Assembly (NCBI RefSeq): GCF_017809215.1
Contig: NZ_CP065424.1
Span: 3,944,001-4,008,000, forward strand
Reading direction: 5' to 3'
Length of the DNA: 64,000 bases
From: Heyndrickxia oleronia
GTDB taxonomy: Bacteria > Bacillota > Bacilli > Bacillales > Bacillaceae_C
Position 1 is the stretch's first letter; each line of letters starts with the position of its first letter. The notes beneath the pieces were generated by a model. It was not told the DNA's origin and searched no databases. It saw only the letters and a program-made list of their open reading frames with translations. The position numbers were made by a program, and so were the translations under genes. This document shows, piece by piece, positions 34,502-44,154 of the stretch.

Positions 34502-35530
34502 CTACTCTATTGTTACGATTTTCTTCGTTTCATATGATTCGAGAGATGCCAATATCACATTTAATGATTTCATCCCTTCATATCCATCAATTGGTACTTC
34601 CTTATCCTCGACAATACATTTAATAAATAGGTCAATAACATGGGAATTATGTTGTCCACCATTTTCATTAGACTGAATTTCACCTAATTTATGCTTATCT
34701 GTTTTTCCATTTTTATATTGAACAATTAATGAATAGTCTGGATCATCCTCTAATCGAAGAACAGCCTTTTCACCATAAATAATCGTCGAATTGTCTTCCT
34801 TTGCGACATAGGACCAGCTTGCAGCAAGTGTTCCGATGATTCCCGTTTCCGTCTTCAAAATACAAACCGCATTGTCATCCACAGTGGAATCCTGCTTTGA
34901 ACTTGTCTCCACAAAGGCAGCTACCTCTACGATTTCTTCGTTAAGTAGATAACGCAGTAAATCTGTTTTATGAACGCCTAAATCTCCCATAGCTCCAATA
35001 AAGGCTTTCTCTTTCTGAAAGAACCAACTATCCGCCCCATCAACACTCCAGCCTTCTGGACCACCATGTCCAAAGGCCGTTCTAAAGCTATAAATTTTTC
35101 CGATTTCCCCTGAATCGATGATTTTTTTCGCTTGGACATGTGATTCAACAAATCTTTGATTATGGGCAATCATTAGTTTTCGATTGTTTCTTTCAGCTGC
35201 CTCGATCATGGCTAATGCCTCTTCCTTCGAAGTAGCCATTGGTTTTTCACAAAGAACATGCTTCCCTGCATTCAGTGCTGCAATGGTAATTGGCGCATGT
35301 AAGTAGTTGGGGGTACAAACGCTTACTGCCTCAATATTCGAATCCGAGAGTAATTCCTTATAATCCGTATAAACGTTTGCATTATACTTCCTTCCTTTTT
35401 CCTTCGCTCGCTCCTCCACACTATCGCAAACAGCCACGATTTCGACATGATCATTCAACATATATTCTGGTAAATGGCGATGTGTAGCAATGCTCCCACA
35501 ACCAATAATCCCAACCTTTACTTTTCTCAA
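34502..35530 (-). CDS. Gfo/Idh/MocA family NAD(P)-dependent oxidoreductase
   Basis: 342 residues. The Rossmann motif GIIGCGSIATHRH lies at residues 7-19, the EKP motif (LCEKPMATS) is near residue 95 and the C-terminal alpha/beta domain carries GDLGVHKTDLLRYL. Family members oxidise sugars or inositols. The start is TTG, fixed by GGGAGG 8 nt upstream. Pairing with an isomerase/epimerase is common for 3-keto-sugar routes; here the pair follows the maltodextrin genes, so disaccharide or modified-glucoside use is possible but inferred. Confidence 0.82.
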   Translation of the reverse strand: MRKVKVGIIGCGSIATHRHLPEYMLNDHVEIVAVCDSVEERAKEKGRKYNANVYTDYKELLSDSNIEAVSVCTPNYLHAPITIAALNAGKHVLCEKPMATSKEEALAMIEAAERNNRKLMIAHNQRFVESHVQAKKIIDSGEIGKIYSFRTAFGHGGPEGWSVDGADSWFFQKEKAFIGAMGDLGVHKTDLLRYLLNEEIVEVAAFVETSSKQDSTVDDNAVCILKTETGIIGTLAASWSYVAKEDNSTIIYGEKAVLRLEDDPDYSLIVQYKNGKTDKHKLGEIQSNENGGQHNSHVIDLFIKCIVEDKEVPIDGYEGMKSLNVILASLESYETKKIVTIE

Positions 35531-35614
35531 TTTCGCTTCCTCCCTTTTATGTTCACATTTATCTAATGCTAAATAGAAAATGTTTGATCAAGCTTCAACT
35601 TTCATAAAAACCCT

Positions 35615-37183
35615 TTATACTCCTTTTTCAAAGATGATCGTCGAATAAGGGGCTAATATCAGCTTCTGGTCCTGCTTTTCATATGATTGACTAGAAAAAT
35701 AAACATCCTTCCACTCTTTCGGAATCGTAATCGTCATTTTCTTGCTTGTTATATTATGAAGAACCAATAGGGATTCCTCTTCATTCATACGTTCAAAGGA
35801 GACTAATCCTTGTTTGCGAACATCGGATCCCTTGATTTCTCCAGCTAATAAAGCGGATCGTCCTTTTCGAACAGAAATCATCGTTTTATAGTGGTTATAT
35901 AGAGAATTCTTATCACTTTTTTGTACAGAAACAGCCAGTTGTTTTGCATTTTTACTATATTTTCGCTTGATCCATGTCGTATTCAATGAATCATCCTTAA
36001 TTTCAGACCATATCATCGGTTCACGAATGTTTTCATCCGGTTTTTTTCCTTCTAACCCTATCTCTTCTCCATAGTAAACGTACGGATTTCCAGGCAATGT
36101 GAATAATAATGAAGCAGCCATTTTTGCTTGATCTTGATTTCCAGCCACCTCACTCATGACCCGATTCATATCATGATTCGTAATAAAAATGCTATCTACA
36201 AATTCATTTGATACATTTTGAAAATATGCCCTCGTTCTTTCAAGGCTAGAGGCAATCCCTGCATCCTTTTCCTGTTTCACTGATGATAAAATTTTCGATG
36301 ACAAATCAAAATTAAATCCTGAATCTAAGCCATGAAGATAGGTTCCTACAATGGCTGGGGTATCCCATATCTCGCCTATTAAAAATGAATCGGACTTAGC
36401 ATTTTGCGTAGATTGTTTAAATTCCTCCCATAATGCCGCATTTTTATCATGGTGATCCTTCACTTGATGCGAACTAAATAAATATTTCGCTGCATCTAAA
36501 CGAAATCCATCTACATCAACCTCTTTTAACCAGAAGCTACCGATTTTTTTCATTTCCTCCATTACCGCAGGGTTACGATAATTTAAATCAGGCATCCCGT
36601 CCCAAAATATCCCTTCATACTTCGACTCCGATTCTCCGTGCCAAATTTTTTGATTCCAATCTCCCAGCTCATTCGTATTTGTCTGTTCATCACTCCACAC
36701 ATAGAAATCTCGATAAACTGGATCACCGGTTAAGGCCTTTTGAAACCACGGATGCTTATTTGATGTATGATTCATGACTAAATCCATCACTATTTTTATA
36801 TCCCTTTTATGGGCCTCTTCCACTAACATTTTCATATCCGCTAATGTGCCATAGTCTTGATTTACATCATAATAATCAGTCACATCATATCCATGGTAAC
36901 TAGGGGATGGTTGAATAGGCATGAGCCAAATGCCGCCAATCCCTAATTCCTTTAAATAGTCCAACTGCTTTGTGACACCATTTAAATCCCCTATTCCATC
37001 CCCATTACTATCAGCGAAGGAGCGAACAAAAATCTCATAGAACACACGATGTTTCGAATCCTCAACGACATTTTGATCGATTGACCAGGACATTTTCTTG
37101 CTCTCTTTATTCGAGGTGACCTGCGAATCACAACCCGCTACGAGTAAAAACAAGAATAGTAAGCCTATTCGTATTTTTTTCAT
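35615..37183 (-). CDS. Surface-anchored alpha-amylase family lipoprotein (GH13)
   Basis: A 522-residue lipoprotein: signal peptide and lipobox LVAGC put the lipidated Cys near residue 18. The four GH13 regions are present: DLVMNH, GFRLDAAKY (nucleophile Asp), IGEIWD (acid Glu) and TNHDMNR. It would cleave starch-derived oligosaccharides outside the membrane, feeding the transporter encoded upstream. Located 22 bp after the second permease gene, it is likely in the same operon. Confidence 0.92.
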   Translation of the reverse strand: MKKIRIGLLFLFLLVAGCDSQVTSNKESKKMSWSIDQNVVEDSKHRVFYEIFVRSFADSNGDGIGDLNGVTKQLDYLKELGIGGIWLMPIQPSPSYHGYDVTDYYDVNQDYGTLADMKMLVEEAHKRDIKIVMDLVMNHTSNKHPWFQKALTGDPVYRDFYVWSDEQTNTNELGDWNQKIWHGESESKYEGIFWDGMPDLNYRNPAVMEEMKKIGSFWLKEVDVDGFRLDAAKYLFSSHQVKDHHDKNAALWEEFKQSTQNAKSDSFLIGEIWDTPAIVGTYLHGLDSGFNFDLSSKILSSVKQEKDAGIASSLERTRAYFQNVSNEFVDSIFITNHDMNRVMSEVAGNQDQAKMAASLLFTLPGNPYVYYGEEIGLEGKKPDENIREPMIWSEIKDDSLNTTWIKRKYSKNAKQLAVSVQKSDKNSLYNHYKTMISVRKGRSALLAGEIKGSDVRKQGLVSFERMNEEESLLVLHNITSKKMTITIPKEWKDVYFSSQSYEKQDQKLILAPYSTIIFEKGV

Positions 37184-37205
37184 GAGAACCTCCCAACTAG
37201 AAAGA

Positions 37206-38039
37206 TTATTTATTCGCTCCTGCTTTCAGACCTTCTACCATATACTTTTGGAAAATCATAAATAGAATGGTAATTGGTATGGCCACCAATACTGCCCCAG
37301 CAGCAAACGTAGTAAATTCCGTATTCCCCCGACCAGTTACCATTTCAAAAAGGCCAATGGCTAGAGTTTTATTTTCATTAGACCGCAGGACAAGCCGAGC
37401 AAAGATAAAATCCATCCATGGTCCAATAAAATTTGAAACGGCAACAAAAACAAGAATTGGAACAGATAACGGCATCATCACGCGAAAGAAAATCGTCACA
37501 TGACCCGCCCCATCCATTTTCGCGGCTTCTTCCAAGCTTTTTGGCATCGAATCAAAATACCCTTTCACAAGCCATGCATTAAAAGGAATTGAACCACCAG
37601 CATAGACCAAAATAAGCCCCCAATGATTGTCTAGTAACCCTAGTTGCAACAGGAGAATATAGATAGCAATCATCCCCATAAACCCTGGGAACATTTGCAA
37701 AACTAACATCGTCATTAAGCCTTCCTTCCGTCCCGGAAAGCGAAAACGGCTAAAGGCATATGCAGCAGTAACAACCAAAAATGTCGAAATGATCATATTC
37801 CAAATGGCAATTTTTAATGTATTTTTATACCAATTGAAATATTGTGTATCCTGAAATAACTCAACATAATGTTTGAAAGTGAGTGACTTAGGAAATAGAG
37901 AGGTATTAAAAAGGGAATCCCCGGGATTTAACGAGCCAATAAAAACCCATACCACTGGGTAAACAGTAAATATAGCCACTAGCACTAAAATGATATGTTT
38001 ACCAACACTAATCCATTTCTCTTTTGTTTTTCTGTTCAC
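37206..38039 (-). CDS. mdxG: Maltodextrin-type ABC transporter permease (MalG/MdxG-like)
   Basis: A 277-residue inner-membrane permease with six hydrophobic segments and the ATPase-contact EAA loop SLEEAAKMDGAGHVTIFFRV. It ends MVEGLKAGANK, typical of MalG-type C-termini. It overlaps the malF-like gene by 4 bp. No ATPase gene is nearby; as in Bacillus, a shared MsmX-type ATPase encoded elsewhere is likely. Confidence 0.88.
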   Translation of the reverse strand: MNRKTKEKWISVGKHIILVLVAIFTVYPVVWVFIGSLNPGDSLFNTSLFPKSLTFKHYVELFQDTQYFNWYKNTLKIAIWNMIISTFLVVTAAYAFSRFRFPGRKEGLMTMLVLQMFPGFMGMIAIYILLLQLGLLDNHWGLILVYAGGSIPFNAWLVKGYFDSMPKSLEEAAKMDGAGHVTIFFRVMMPLSVPILVFVAVSNFIGPWMDFIFARLVLRSNENKTLAIGLFEMVTGRGNTEFTTFAAGAVLVAIPITILFMIFQKYMVEGLKAGANK

Positions 38040-39337
38040 GACATCATATCCTCCTCTTTAAATGCTCTCGTTCGTCTAAAGTTCCAGACGGATATCGATG
38101 CGATCACAATAAATATGAGGATGGATACGACAGATGCCATATTAAATTGACTTTGATCCAACGTAAGCTTGTAAATCCATGAAATTAAAATATCCGTTGA
38201 ACCAGCATAGCTATAATCAACATTTACAGGTCCCCCCTGTGTCAGCAAATAAATCATATTAAAATTATTAAAATTTCCCGCAAATTGCATAATGAGTAAC
38301 GGAGCGGTCGAAAACATGACGATTGGCATCGTAATTCGCCAAAAACGCTGTCTCGGACTAGCGCCATCTACTTCCGCCGCTTCATATAGTTCTTTATCAA
38401 TTCCCGTCATAACCCCACTCATTAAGACCATCCAGAAAGGAAATCCAAACCAAATATTGACGACAACAAGAGTAAATTTTGCCCAAAACGGATCACTAAG
38501 CCAAGGAATTCCCGCCAAGCCGATAGCTTCTAAGTATTGATTAATTGGCCCAAACTCCCCATTAAATAGATTTCTCATTATCAAGATAGAGACAAATGCA
38601 GGAATGGCCCAAGGAAGAATATAAATACTTCTCCAAAAGGCTCTGAATCGTATTCCTTTTGAATTTAATAAAACAGCAAAAAGTAACCCCGTAAAAAAAG
38701 TCGTCACTGTTGCGAGAATGGCCCATATGATTGTCCATTCAAATACTCCTAAAAAGGTACGATTCCATGTTTTCAAATTAAAAAGATCAATAAATGTTTG
38801 AAAACCAACCCAATCAACAAGAGCAGCAGGTGGTAGATGGTTTGGTCCCGAATAATTGGTAAAGGCTATAGCAATACCGAATAATAGCGGTAATATGGTC
38901 AAAAACGATGTAAATATAATTGAAGGGGTAAGCAGCAAATAAGGAAATCCTTTTTCTGCGATCACATGTAAGGTTTCCTTAAAATGATTCGGCCTTTGGC
39001 CTAAATCCCTTGCTATTCCTACTCTCCTTGCATCACGAATATTTAAATAATAGACCCAAATCAATAACAATCCACATATGAGAAAAATGATGCCTTCAAT
39101 CATTAAAAATATGGAATGATCACCTGGTTGAATTTTAAAGCCAATCCTTTTTTGGGTGGTTTCCCCAAGGGTCGTTAGCCCCCACATTGCGTTTCGAAAG
39201 GGTAATGACCAAAATACAACAATATAAATCTCTAAACATATGAATAATACGCCCTTCATGTATTGCCGATTATAGATTTGTCCCAATCCCATAAATAAAA
39301 GAGAGAGGATTGTACTAATCTTGGCATGTGATTTCAT
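38036..39337 (-). CDS. mdxF: Maltodextrin-type ABC transporter permease (MalF/MdxF-like)
   Basis: A 433-residue permease. An N-terminal region with about three extra hydrophobic segments (KISTILSLLFMGLGQIYNRQ onward) precedes the core permease domain with the EAA loop ELYEAAEVDGASPRQRFWRI. MdxF proteins share this extended N-terminus. The ATG at 39337 has AAGGAG 10 nt upstream; the longer frame to 39445 overlaps the binding protein gene and has no such site. Confidence 0.87.
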   Translation of the reverse strand: MKSHAKISTILSLLFMGLGQIYNRQYMKGVLFICLEIYIVVFWSLPFRNAMWGLTTLGETTQKRIGFKIQPGDHSIFLMIEGIIFLICGLLLIWVYYLNIRDARRVGIARDLGQRPNHFKETLHVIAEKGFPYLLLTPSIIFTSFLTILPLLFGIAIAFTNYSGPNHLPPAALVDWVGFQTFIDLFNLKTWNRTFLGVFEWTIIWAILATVTTFFTGLLFAVLLNSKGIRFRAFWRSIYILPWAIPAFVSILIMRNLFNGEFGPINQYLEAIGLAGIPWLSDPFWAKFTLVVVNIWFGFPFWMVLMSGVMTGIDKELYEAAEVDGASPRQRFWRITMPIVMFSTAPLLIMQFAGNFNNFNMIYLLTQGGPVNVDYSYAGSTDILISWIYKLTLDQSQFNMASVVSILIFIVIASISVWNFRRTRAFKEEDMMS

Positions 39338-39419
39338 CCTATACCATCTCCTTTTGGGTAATCCAAGTAAGAAACAAAGCCAATACCCCATGTTCAAAGG
39401 ATATCGGCTATTCATATGA

Positions 39420-40736
39420 CTACTTTTTCTGAGTAGAAATGGCATCCTCTATTTGTTCGTATGCAGCATCTAATGCTTTTTTCGGATCCATTCCATCATT
39501 CCATATAGCCGTATAAGCTGTTTCCATTGGTCCCCATACCGCTTGCATTTCAGGGATATTTGGCATAGGAACAGCATTTTGAGCTTGTTCTAAAAATGCC
39601 ATTGAGACTTCATCTTGTTTGATTGTGTCATTTTCAAGGAGTGAATTCTTAGGTGGTAATTGCCCTGTCATCTCATAACGCTTTAAAAGCATCTCTTCAC
39701 TAGATGCAAATTGGGCTAAAAGTGTGGCTGCTTCTGGATATTTACTGTAGGAGTTTACGTAGTATGCTTTAATTCCAGAGAAAGATTTAGGTGTTTCTCC
39801 ATTATCCAGCTTAGGGAGTGGGGCGATACCGAAATTAATTCCAGCATCCTTATGATTCTTCACATCCCATGGTCCTGAGATCCTAAATGCTAGTTTATTT
39901 TCATTAAAGAATGAAGAAATCACATCACCAGTAATATCTTCCTTCTTTAGAGGGAGTAGCTCGCTATGAATTTTTTTCATCAATTCACCAGATTTGATTG
40001 CCCCTTCGGAATTGATCCCTATTTCTTCTGGATTGGTATTGTCATTTCCGAAAATATATCCGCCATATCCTGCCATGAATGCATATGTGTAATAGAAATT
40101 CCCTGGTTCCATCATTAATCCATATTTACGATCCTTTTTCGTTGATCCCTCTTGAAATTGTTTTCCCTGCTCAAATAATTCATCCCATGTTTCCGGAACT
40201 TTCTTCACAATATCTTTATTGTAGTAGAGTGCATAGGTTTCAATCGCAATTGGAAAACCGTACATCTTCAATTCTCCATCTTTATCTATGAACGATGTCC
40301 CTTTTACAGCAGCATCCATATAGTCTTTTTTGTAGTCATCTGCAAAATAATTATCATATACTAATCCACCTGAAACGAGAGTACCTAAATGATCATGGGC
40401 TGCGTTGAAGACATCTGCTCCAAGTCCTGCTGGACCATCTGTTTCTAATTTACCAGCTGCATCCGTATGGCTGACCTCTTGAACTTCAACAGGAACATTA
40501 TATTTCTTTTCAAATTCCTCAGCGACGTAATTGGCCCATTCTGCTTCCGCACCGCCATTATCCCAAAGAATAAGACTGGCTCCCTCCTCGGGTTTAATTT
40601 CCTTCACTTCTGCATTCTCTTCAACCTCTTTGCTTGCTTTTTCCTTTCCCTTTGGCTGGGTGCAGCCAGCTAGGAGTCCCACCAATAGAATACTAGAAGC
40701 GATTATTCCCATTGTCTTTTTAAGCTTCATTTTCAT
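39420..40736 (-). CDS. mdxE: Maltodextrin/sugar-binding lipoprotein (MalE/MdxE-like)
   Basis: A 438-residue extracellular solute-binding protein. The signal peptide ends in lipobox LLAGC (Cys at about 25), followed by a charged linker and a family 1 binding domain (LILWDNGGAEAEWANYVAEE, YGFPIAIETYALYYNKDIV, AFRISGPWDV). It is the first gene of the minus-strand sugar operon, behind a promoter flanked by two operators. Maltodextrin as substrate is inferred from the amylase and cyclomaltodextrinase neighbours. Confidence 0.88.
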   Translation of the reverse strand: MKMKLKKTMGIIASSILLVGLLAGCTQPKGKEKASKEVEENAEVKEIKPEEGASLILWDNGGAEAEWANYVAEEFEKKYNVPVEVQEVSHTDAAGKLETDGPAGLGADVFNAAHDHLGTLVSGGLVYDNYFADDYKKDYMDAAVKGTSFIDKDGELKMYGFPIAIETYALYYNKDIVKKVPETWDELFEQGKQFQEGSTKKDRKYGLMMEPGNFYYTYAFMAGYGGYIFGNDNTNPEEIGINSEGAIKSGELMKKIHSELLPLKKEDITGDVISSFFNENKLAFRISGPWDVKNHKDAGINFGIAPLPKLDNGETPKSFSGIKAYYVNSYSKYPEAATLLAQFASSEEMLLKRYEMTGQLPPKNSLLENDTIKQDEVSMAFLEQAQNAVPMPNIPEMQAVWGPMETAYTAIWNDGMDPKKALDAAYEQIEDAISTQKK

Positions 40737-40883
40737 CCCCCTCGATTAAATGTTTCTTCGCTTAAATTTCGAAAAGCTTTGTTGTTTTCGATGTAAAATC
40801 GTGATCTGTTCTACTATTTTTGAAATAACTAAAAAAATAATATGATAATACCACTTTTACGTTTATTTTCCCTCCTTTTCTAA

Positions 40884-40942
40884 TGAAAACGGTTGCATGA
40901 AATTATTATACATTTTGAAAATTCTAAAAGCAACCGTTTGCA
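40884..40942. promoter_or_regulatory. Promoter and paired cre/LacI-type operators of the sugar cluster
   Basis: On the minus strand, TTGCTT (40928-40933) and TATAAT (40905-40910) are 17 nt apart. TGAAAACGGTTGCA at 40884-40897 fits the CcpA cre consensus with one mismatch. An inverted relative, GCAACCGTTTGCA at 40930-40942, overlaps the -35. The two sites bracket the promoter, which suggests repression by CcpA and/or a MalR-type LacI regulator; no such regulator is encoded in the window. Confidence 0.7.
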
Positions 40943-41009
40943 TTAAATTATCTCATATGATATTTTTTTATTATTATAGTTTCATATACCGTTAAAGGGA
41001 GGTAGCATT

Positions 41010-42776
41010 ATGAATATTGAATCCATTTATCACCGACCAAAAAACAATTATGCCTATGCTTACAATGACAAAACACTTCATATTCGTATACGAACGAAAA
41101 AGAACGATATTGAAAAAGTGAATCTTATCTTTGGGGATCCATATACATGGAATGAAGACGGTTGGATCTTTTCTACAAAACACATGACGATAAGTGGGAG
41201 CGATCAATTGTTTGACTATTGGTTTGTTGAAGTCGCTCCTGAATTTAGAAGGATGCGCTACGGTTTTGAACTGATGAGTGGAAATGAAACGATGGTTTAT
41301 GGAGAGAAAGGTTTTTTTGATCAGATCCCTACTGACGATACTTCTTACTTCTTTTGCTTCCCTTTTTTAAATAAGGCAGATGTTTTTCATGCTCCCGATT
41401 GGGTGAAAGATACAGTGTGGTATCAAATTTTCCCAGAACGGTTTGCAAATGGAGATCCCAAGATCAATCCGGAAAATACCCTTCCATGGGGAAGTACAGA
41501 ACCTAAGTGGGATAATTTTTTTGGAGGTGATTTTGAGGGAATCATTCAACATATTGATCACATCGTTGAATTAGGTATCACAGGTCTTTATTTCACCCCT
41601 ATATTCAAAGCCTACTCTAACCACAAATATGACACCATTGATTATATGGAGATTGACCCGCAGTTTGGTGATAAAGCTACTTTTAAAAGACTCGTTGACG
41701 TATGTCATCAGCACGGAATCAAAGTGATGTTGGATGCTGTCTTTAATCATAGCGGATATTATTTTCCACCCTTCCAAGATGTATTGAAAAATCAGGAGCA
41801 TTCTAAATATAAGGATTGGTTTCATATAAGAGACTTCCCTATTATCACAAAGCCGAGGCCAAATTATGATACATTCGCATTTACAGAGCAAATGCCGAAG
41901 CTAAATACAGAAAATGCTGAGGTGAAAGAATATCTTCTTAACGTTGCCCGTTATTGGATTGAGGAATTTGATATCGATGGCTGGCGTCTAGATGTAGCCA
42001 ATGAAGTAGATCACAGCTTCTGGCGTGAATTTCGAAAAACGGTAAAGTCAGTTAAACCCGATGCCTATATATTAGGCGAAATTTGGCATGACTCGATGCC
42101 ATGGCTTCAAGGGGATCAGTTTGATGCCGTCATGAACTATCCCTTCACACAAAGTGCCCTCGATTTTTTTGCAAAAGGGACCATCAATGCTGACGTATTC
42201 GCGCAAAGAATATCTCATGTTTTACATTCTTATCCTAACAATGTAAACGAGGTTTCATTCAATTTACTCGGAAGTCATGATACACCGCGAATATTAACGA
42301 TCGCTAATGAAAACAAGGATCGACTTAAGCTGCTTTTTTTATTTCAATTAACGTTCATTGGAAGTCCATGTATCTATTATGGCGACGAAATCGGAATGAC
42401 GGGCGGACAAGATCCTGGTTGCCGTAAATGCATGATCTGGGATAAACAAGAACAGGATTTAGAACTCTTTGAATTTGTCCAAAAGCTGATCAGCTTACGA
42501 AAAAAAGTCCCAGCACTAGGGAATAAAGGTGAATTTAATATCATTGAAAGTAACACAGAAACCAACCATATTATTTATGAAAAAAGAAGCAAGAATGAGT
42601 CGATTTTCATTGCCATCAATAATAGTGAGCAACCTATTCAAATTAGTATCCCCTTTTTGGCAAAAAATGATGAAGTGACGAACCTATGGAATAACGAGAA
42701 ACAATTGACTAGCGATGTAGAGGAACTTAGTTTGCCTGGTTTAGGATTTACTATTTTACAATCAAGAAAACTGTAA
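41010..42776 (+). CDS. Neopullulanase/cyclomaltodextrinase-type glycosidase (GH13_20)
   Basis: A 588-residue cytoplasmic enzyme without a signal peptide. An N-terminal CBM34-like beta domain (residues 1-125) precedes the GH13 barrel. Catalytic regions are DAVFNHSG, GWRLDVANEVDH (nucleophile Asp), ILGEIWH (acid Glu) and LLGSHDTPR. The subgroup hallmark WYQIFPERFANGDP is present. It would hydrolyse imported maltodextrins or cyclodextrins. AAAGGGAGG precedes the ATG. It diverges from mdxE and shares its operator region. Confidence 0.92.
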   Translation: MNIESIYHRPKNNYAYAYNDKTLHIRIRTKKNDIEKVNLIFGDPYTWNEDGWIFSTKHMTISGSDQLFDYWFVEVAPEFRRMRYGFELMSGNETMVYGEKGFFDQIPTDDTSYFFCFPFLNKADVFHAPDWVKDTVWYQIFPERFANGDPKINPENTLPWGSTEPKWDNFFGGDFEGIIQHIDHIVELGITGLYFTPIFKAYSNHKYDTIDYMEIDPQFGDKATFKRLVDVCHQHGIKVMLDAVFNHSGYYFPPFQDVLKNQEHSKYKDWFHIRDFPIITKPRPNYDTFAFTEQMPKLNTENAEVKEYLLNVARYWIEEFDIDGWRLDVANEVDHSFWREFRKTVKSVKPDAYILGEIWHDSMPWLQGDQFDAVMNYPFTQSALDFFAKGTINADVFAQRISHVLHSYPNNVNEVSFNLLGSHDTPRILTIANENKDRLKLLFLFQLTFIGSPCIYYGDEIGMTGGQDPGCRKCMIWDKQEQDLELFEFVQKLISLRKKVPALGNKGEFNIIESNTETNHIIYEKRSKNESIFIAINNSEQPIQISIPFLAKNDEVTNLWNNEKQLTSDVEELSLPGLGFTILQSRKL

Positions 42777-42786
42777 AAAAACACTC

Positions 42787-42815
42787 TGGGAAAGTCTTGC
42801 TTAAGGCTTTCCTAT
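42787..42815 (+). terminator. Terminator after the GH13_20 gene
   Basis: GGAAAGTCTT and AAGGCTTTCC pair with one mismatch around a 4-nt loop. A modest T-rich tail follows. Confidence 0.6.
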
Positions 42816-42870
42816 TTGAGTTTGCTAGTATCCTCGTTTGAACACATCCCCTTCCCCGAAAAACACATGA

Positions 42871-43548
42871 CTATTTCAAATAGTTCACTATCCCATCATC
42901 TATAATCGTTAATTCGGACGAATACCAATAATAGACCTTTCCATCGAAAAATACAGTATCACGAAAGGCAATCGGTGCAGCTGTATAACATACAAAATCA
43001 AACATTTGAGGATCCTTTGATGTGTCAGGTAAATACGCTGAATTTACTGTTCCAGCTTCAAGAATTTCTATAAACTCTTTAACCTCTTCTCCAGTTAAAG
43101 ATTTTATTTGTTTAATCGGTTTTATCCCATCGGACATATATACCTCTATTCTTTGAACTTTATCTTTATCCATGCTTTTCACATCTAGGGTTTCTGCATT
43201 ATCGGTACTGTATAGCTTATACCCATGAATCTTTGTTTTATCTTCAACCGCAACGATGGAATGATCAGGATATCCTTCAATCGAATAGACGTCTGTTCCT
43301 TTTGATAAATAAGCGGCATCCCCCTCATTTATTTTATATTTAGGATTTTTCACATGCTCATTTACTTCAAATCTTACTTCGCCGATCTTATCCTTTACTA
43401 ATGTTTGCTTTGAAATAACTAATTGTTGAGATCCAGTATAATGTTTTCCATTGATCTGCAGAAAATCAACCCAATCGATGACAACATGAGATGGGCTACA
43501 AGCAGTTAATAGAACAAGAAATAGAATGATGAACAATAATTTTTTCAT
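42871..43548 (-). CDS. Hypothetical lipoprotein
   Basis: 225 residues. The signal peptide KKLLFIILFLVLLTACSPS has a lipobox LTAC with the lipidated Cys at 17. The mature part is polar and beta-rich with no recognised domain, and contains KINEGDAAYLSKGTDVY and LTGEEVKEFIEILEAG segments like those in several uncharacterised Bacillus lipoproteins. It is a single gene, convergent with the glycosidase. The function is unknown. Confidence 0.75.
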   Translation of the reverse strand: MKKLLFIILFLVLLTACSPSHVVIDWVDFLQINGKHYTGSQQLVISKQTLVKDKIGEVRFEVNEHVKNPKYKINEGDAAYLSKGTDVYSIEGYPDHSIVAVEDKTKIHGYKLYSTDNAETLDVKSMDKDKVQRIEVYMSDGIKPIKQIKSLTGEEVKEFIEILEAGTVNSAYLPDTSKDPQMFDFVCYTAAPIAFRDTVFFDGKVYYWYSSELTIIDDGIVNYLK

Positions 43549-43698
43549 TTCGCTCCCCTTTTTTTCTAACTATTTAGGTAACGTTCTTCTTATAAAAATA
43601 GATTAACATCCGTCAAATCCCTTATCTAATAGACGATCGATACATGAAATGGTTACAGACAGGTGTGGATAAAGGATAAAAAAATCTAATTTTAATCC

Positions 43699-43727
43699 TT
43701 TACATGAATAAAGGAATTTGGTAAAGT
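43699..43727 (+). promoter_or_regulatory. Sigma-A promoter of the serine operon
   Basis: TTTACA (43699-43704) and TAAAGT (43722-43727) are 17 nt apart, about 30 bp before the start of the T-box fold. Confidence 0.6.
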
Positions 43728-43756
43728 ATTTTAAACAATATTATTTTTCTAAAAGT

Positions 43757-43999
43757 TTTGACGAAGATGGTGTGAAGAAAGAGTTTTTAGAGAGTCGGTG
43801 GTTGCTGAAAACCGATACTCTTGCTTCATAATGCCGAGCACTTCTGAACTGGATAGCTGAACCATTCAAGTAGGCTATCACGGTATGATGCCGTTATTTT
43901 CATGAAGGTTACTATGTACATAGTAATAAAAGAGGGTGGCACCACGGATGATCGTCCCTCATAATTGGCTGAAAATCGGCTGATTATGAGGGGCTTTTA
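43757..43999 (+). promoter_or_regulatory. Serine T-box riboswitch
   Basis: The leader shows TTTTGACGAAGATGG, AGAGAGTCGGTGGTTGCTG, a specifier segment GCCGAGCACTTCTGAAC with AGC (Ser codon), the antiterminator T-box AGGGTGGCACCACGG, and a terminator CCCTCATAAT/ATTATGAGGGG followed by TTTT. The specifier aligns in register with TGG in the two trp T-boxes (codon then ACTTCTGA). It controls the aminotransferase-serA operon in response to uncharged tRNA-Ser. Confidence 0.88.
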
Positions 44000-44004
44000 T
44001 TTTT

Positions 44005-44060
44005 AGGCTCTTTTCTTAAACCTTGTTGCTATTTAGCTACATTCCACTGAAAAAAGAGCT
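44005..44060. repeat. Dispersed hairpin repeat, copy 2
   Basis: AGGCTCTTTTC at the left pairs with GAAAAAAGAGCT at the right. The interior has CTTGTTGCTATTTAGC. It matches the copy at 25627-25710 in arms and interior motif but is 28 bp shorter. Confidence 0.7.
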
Positions 44061-44154
44061 GCAAACTTCATAAGAACACTTTACAAAAGCCACACTCTTA
44101 TACGAAAAATGGCCTTACTTTGCTAGAAAATGATCATGAAAGGAATGAGAAAAC

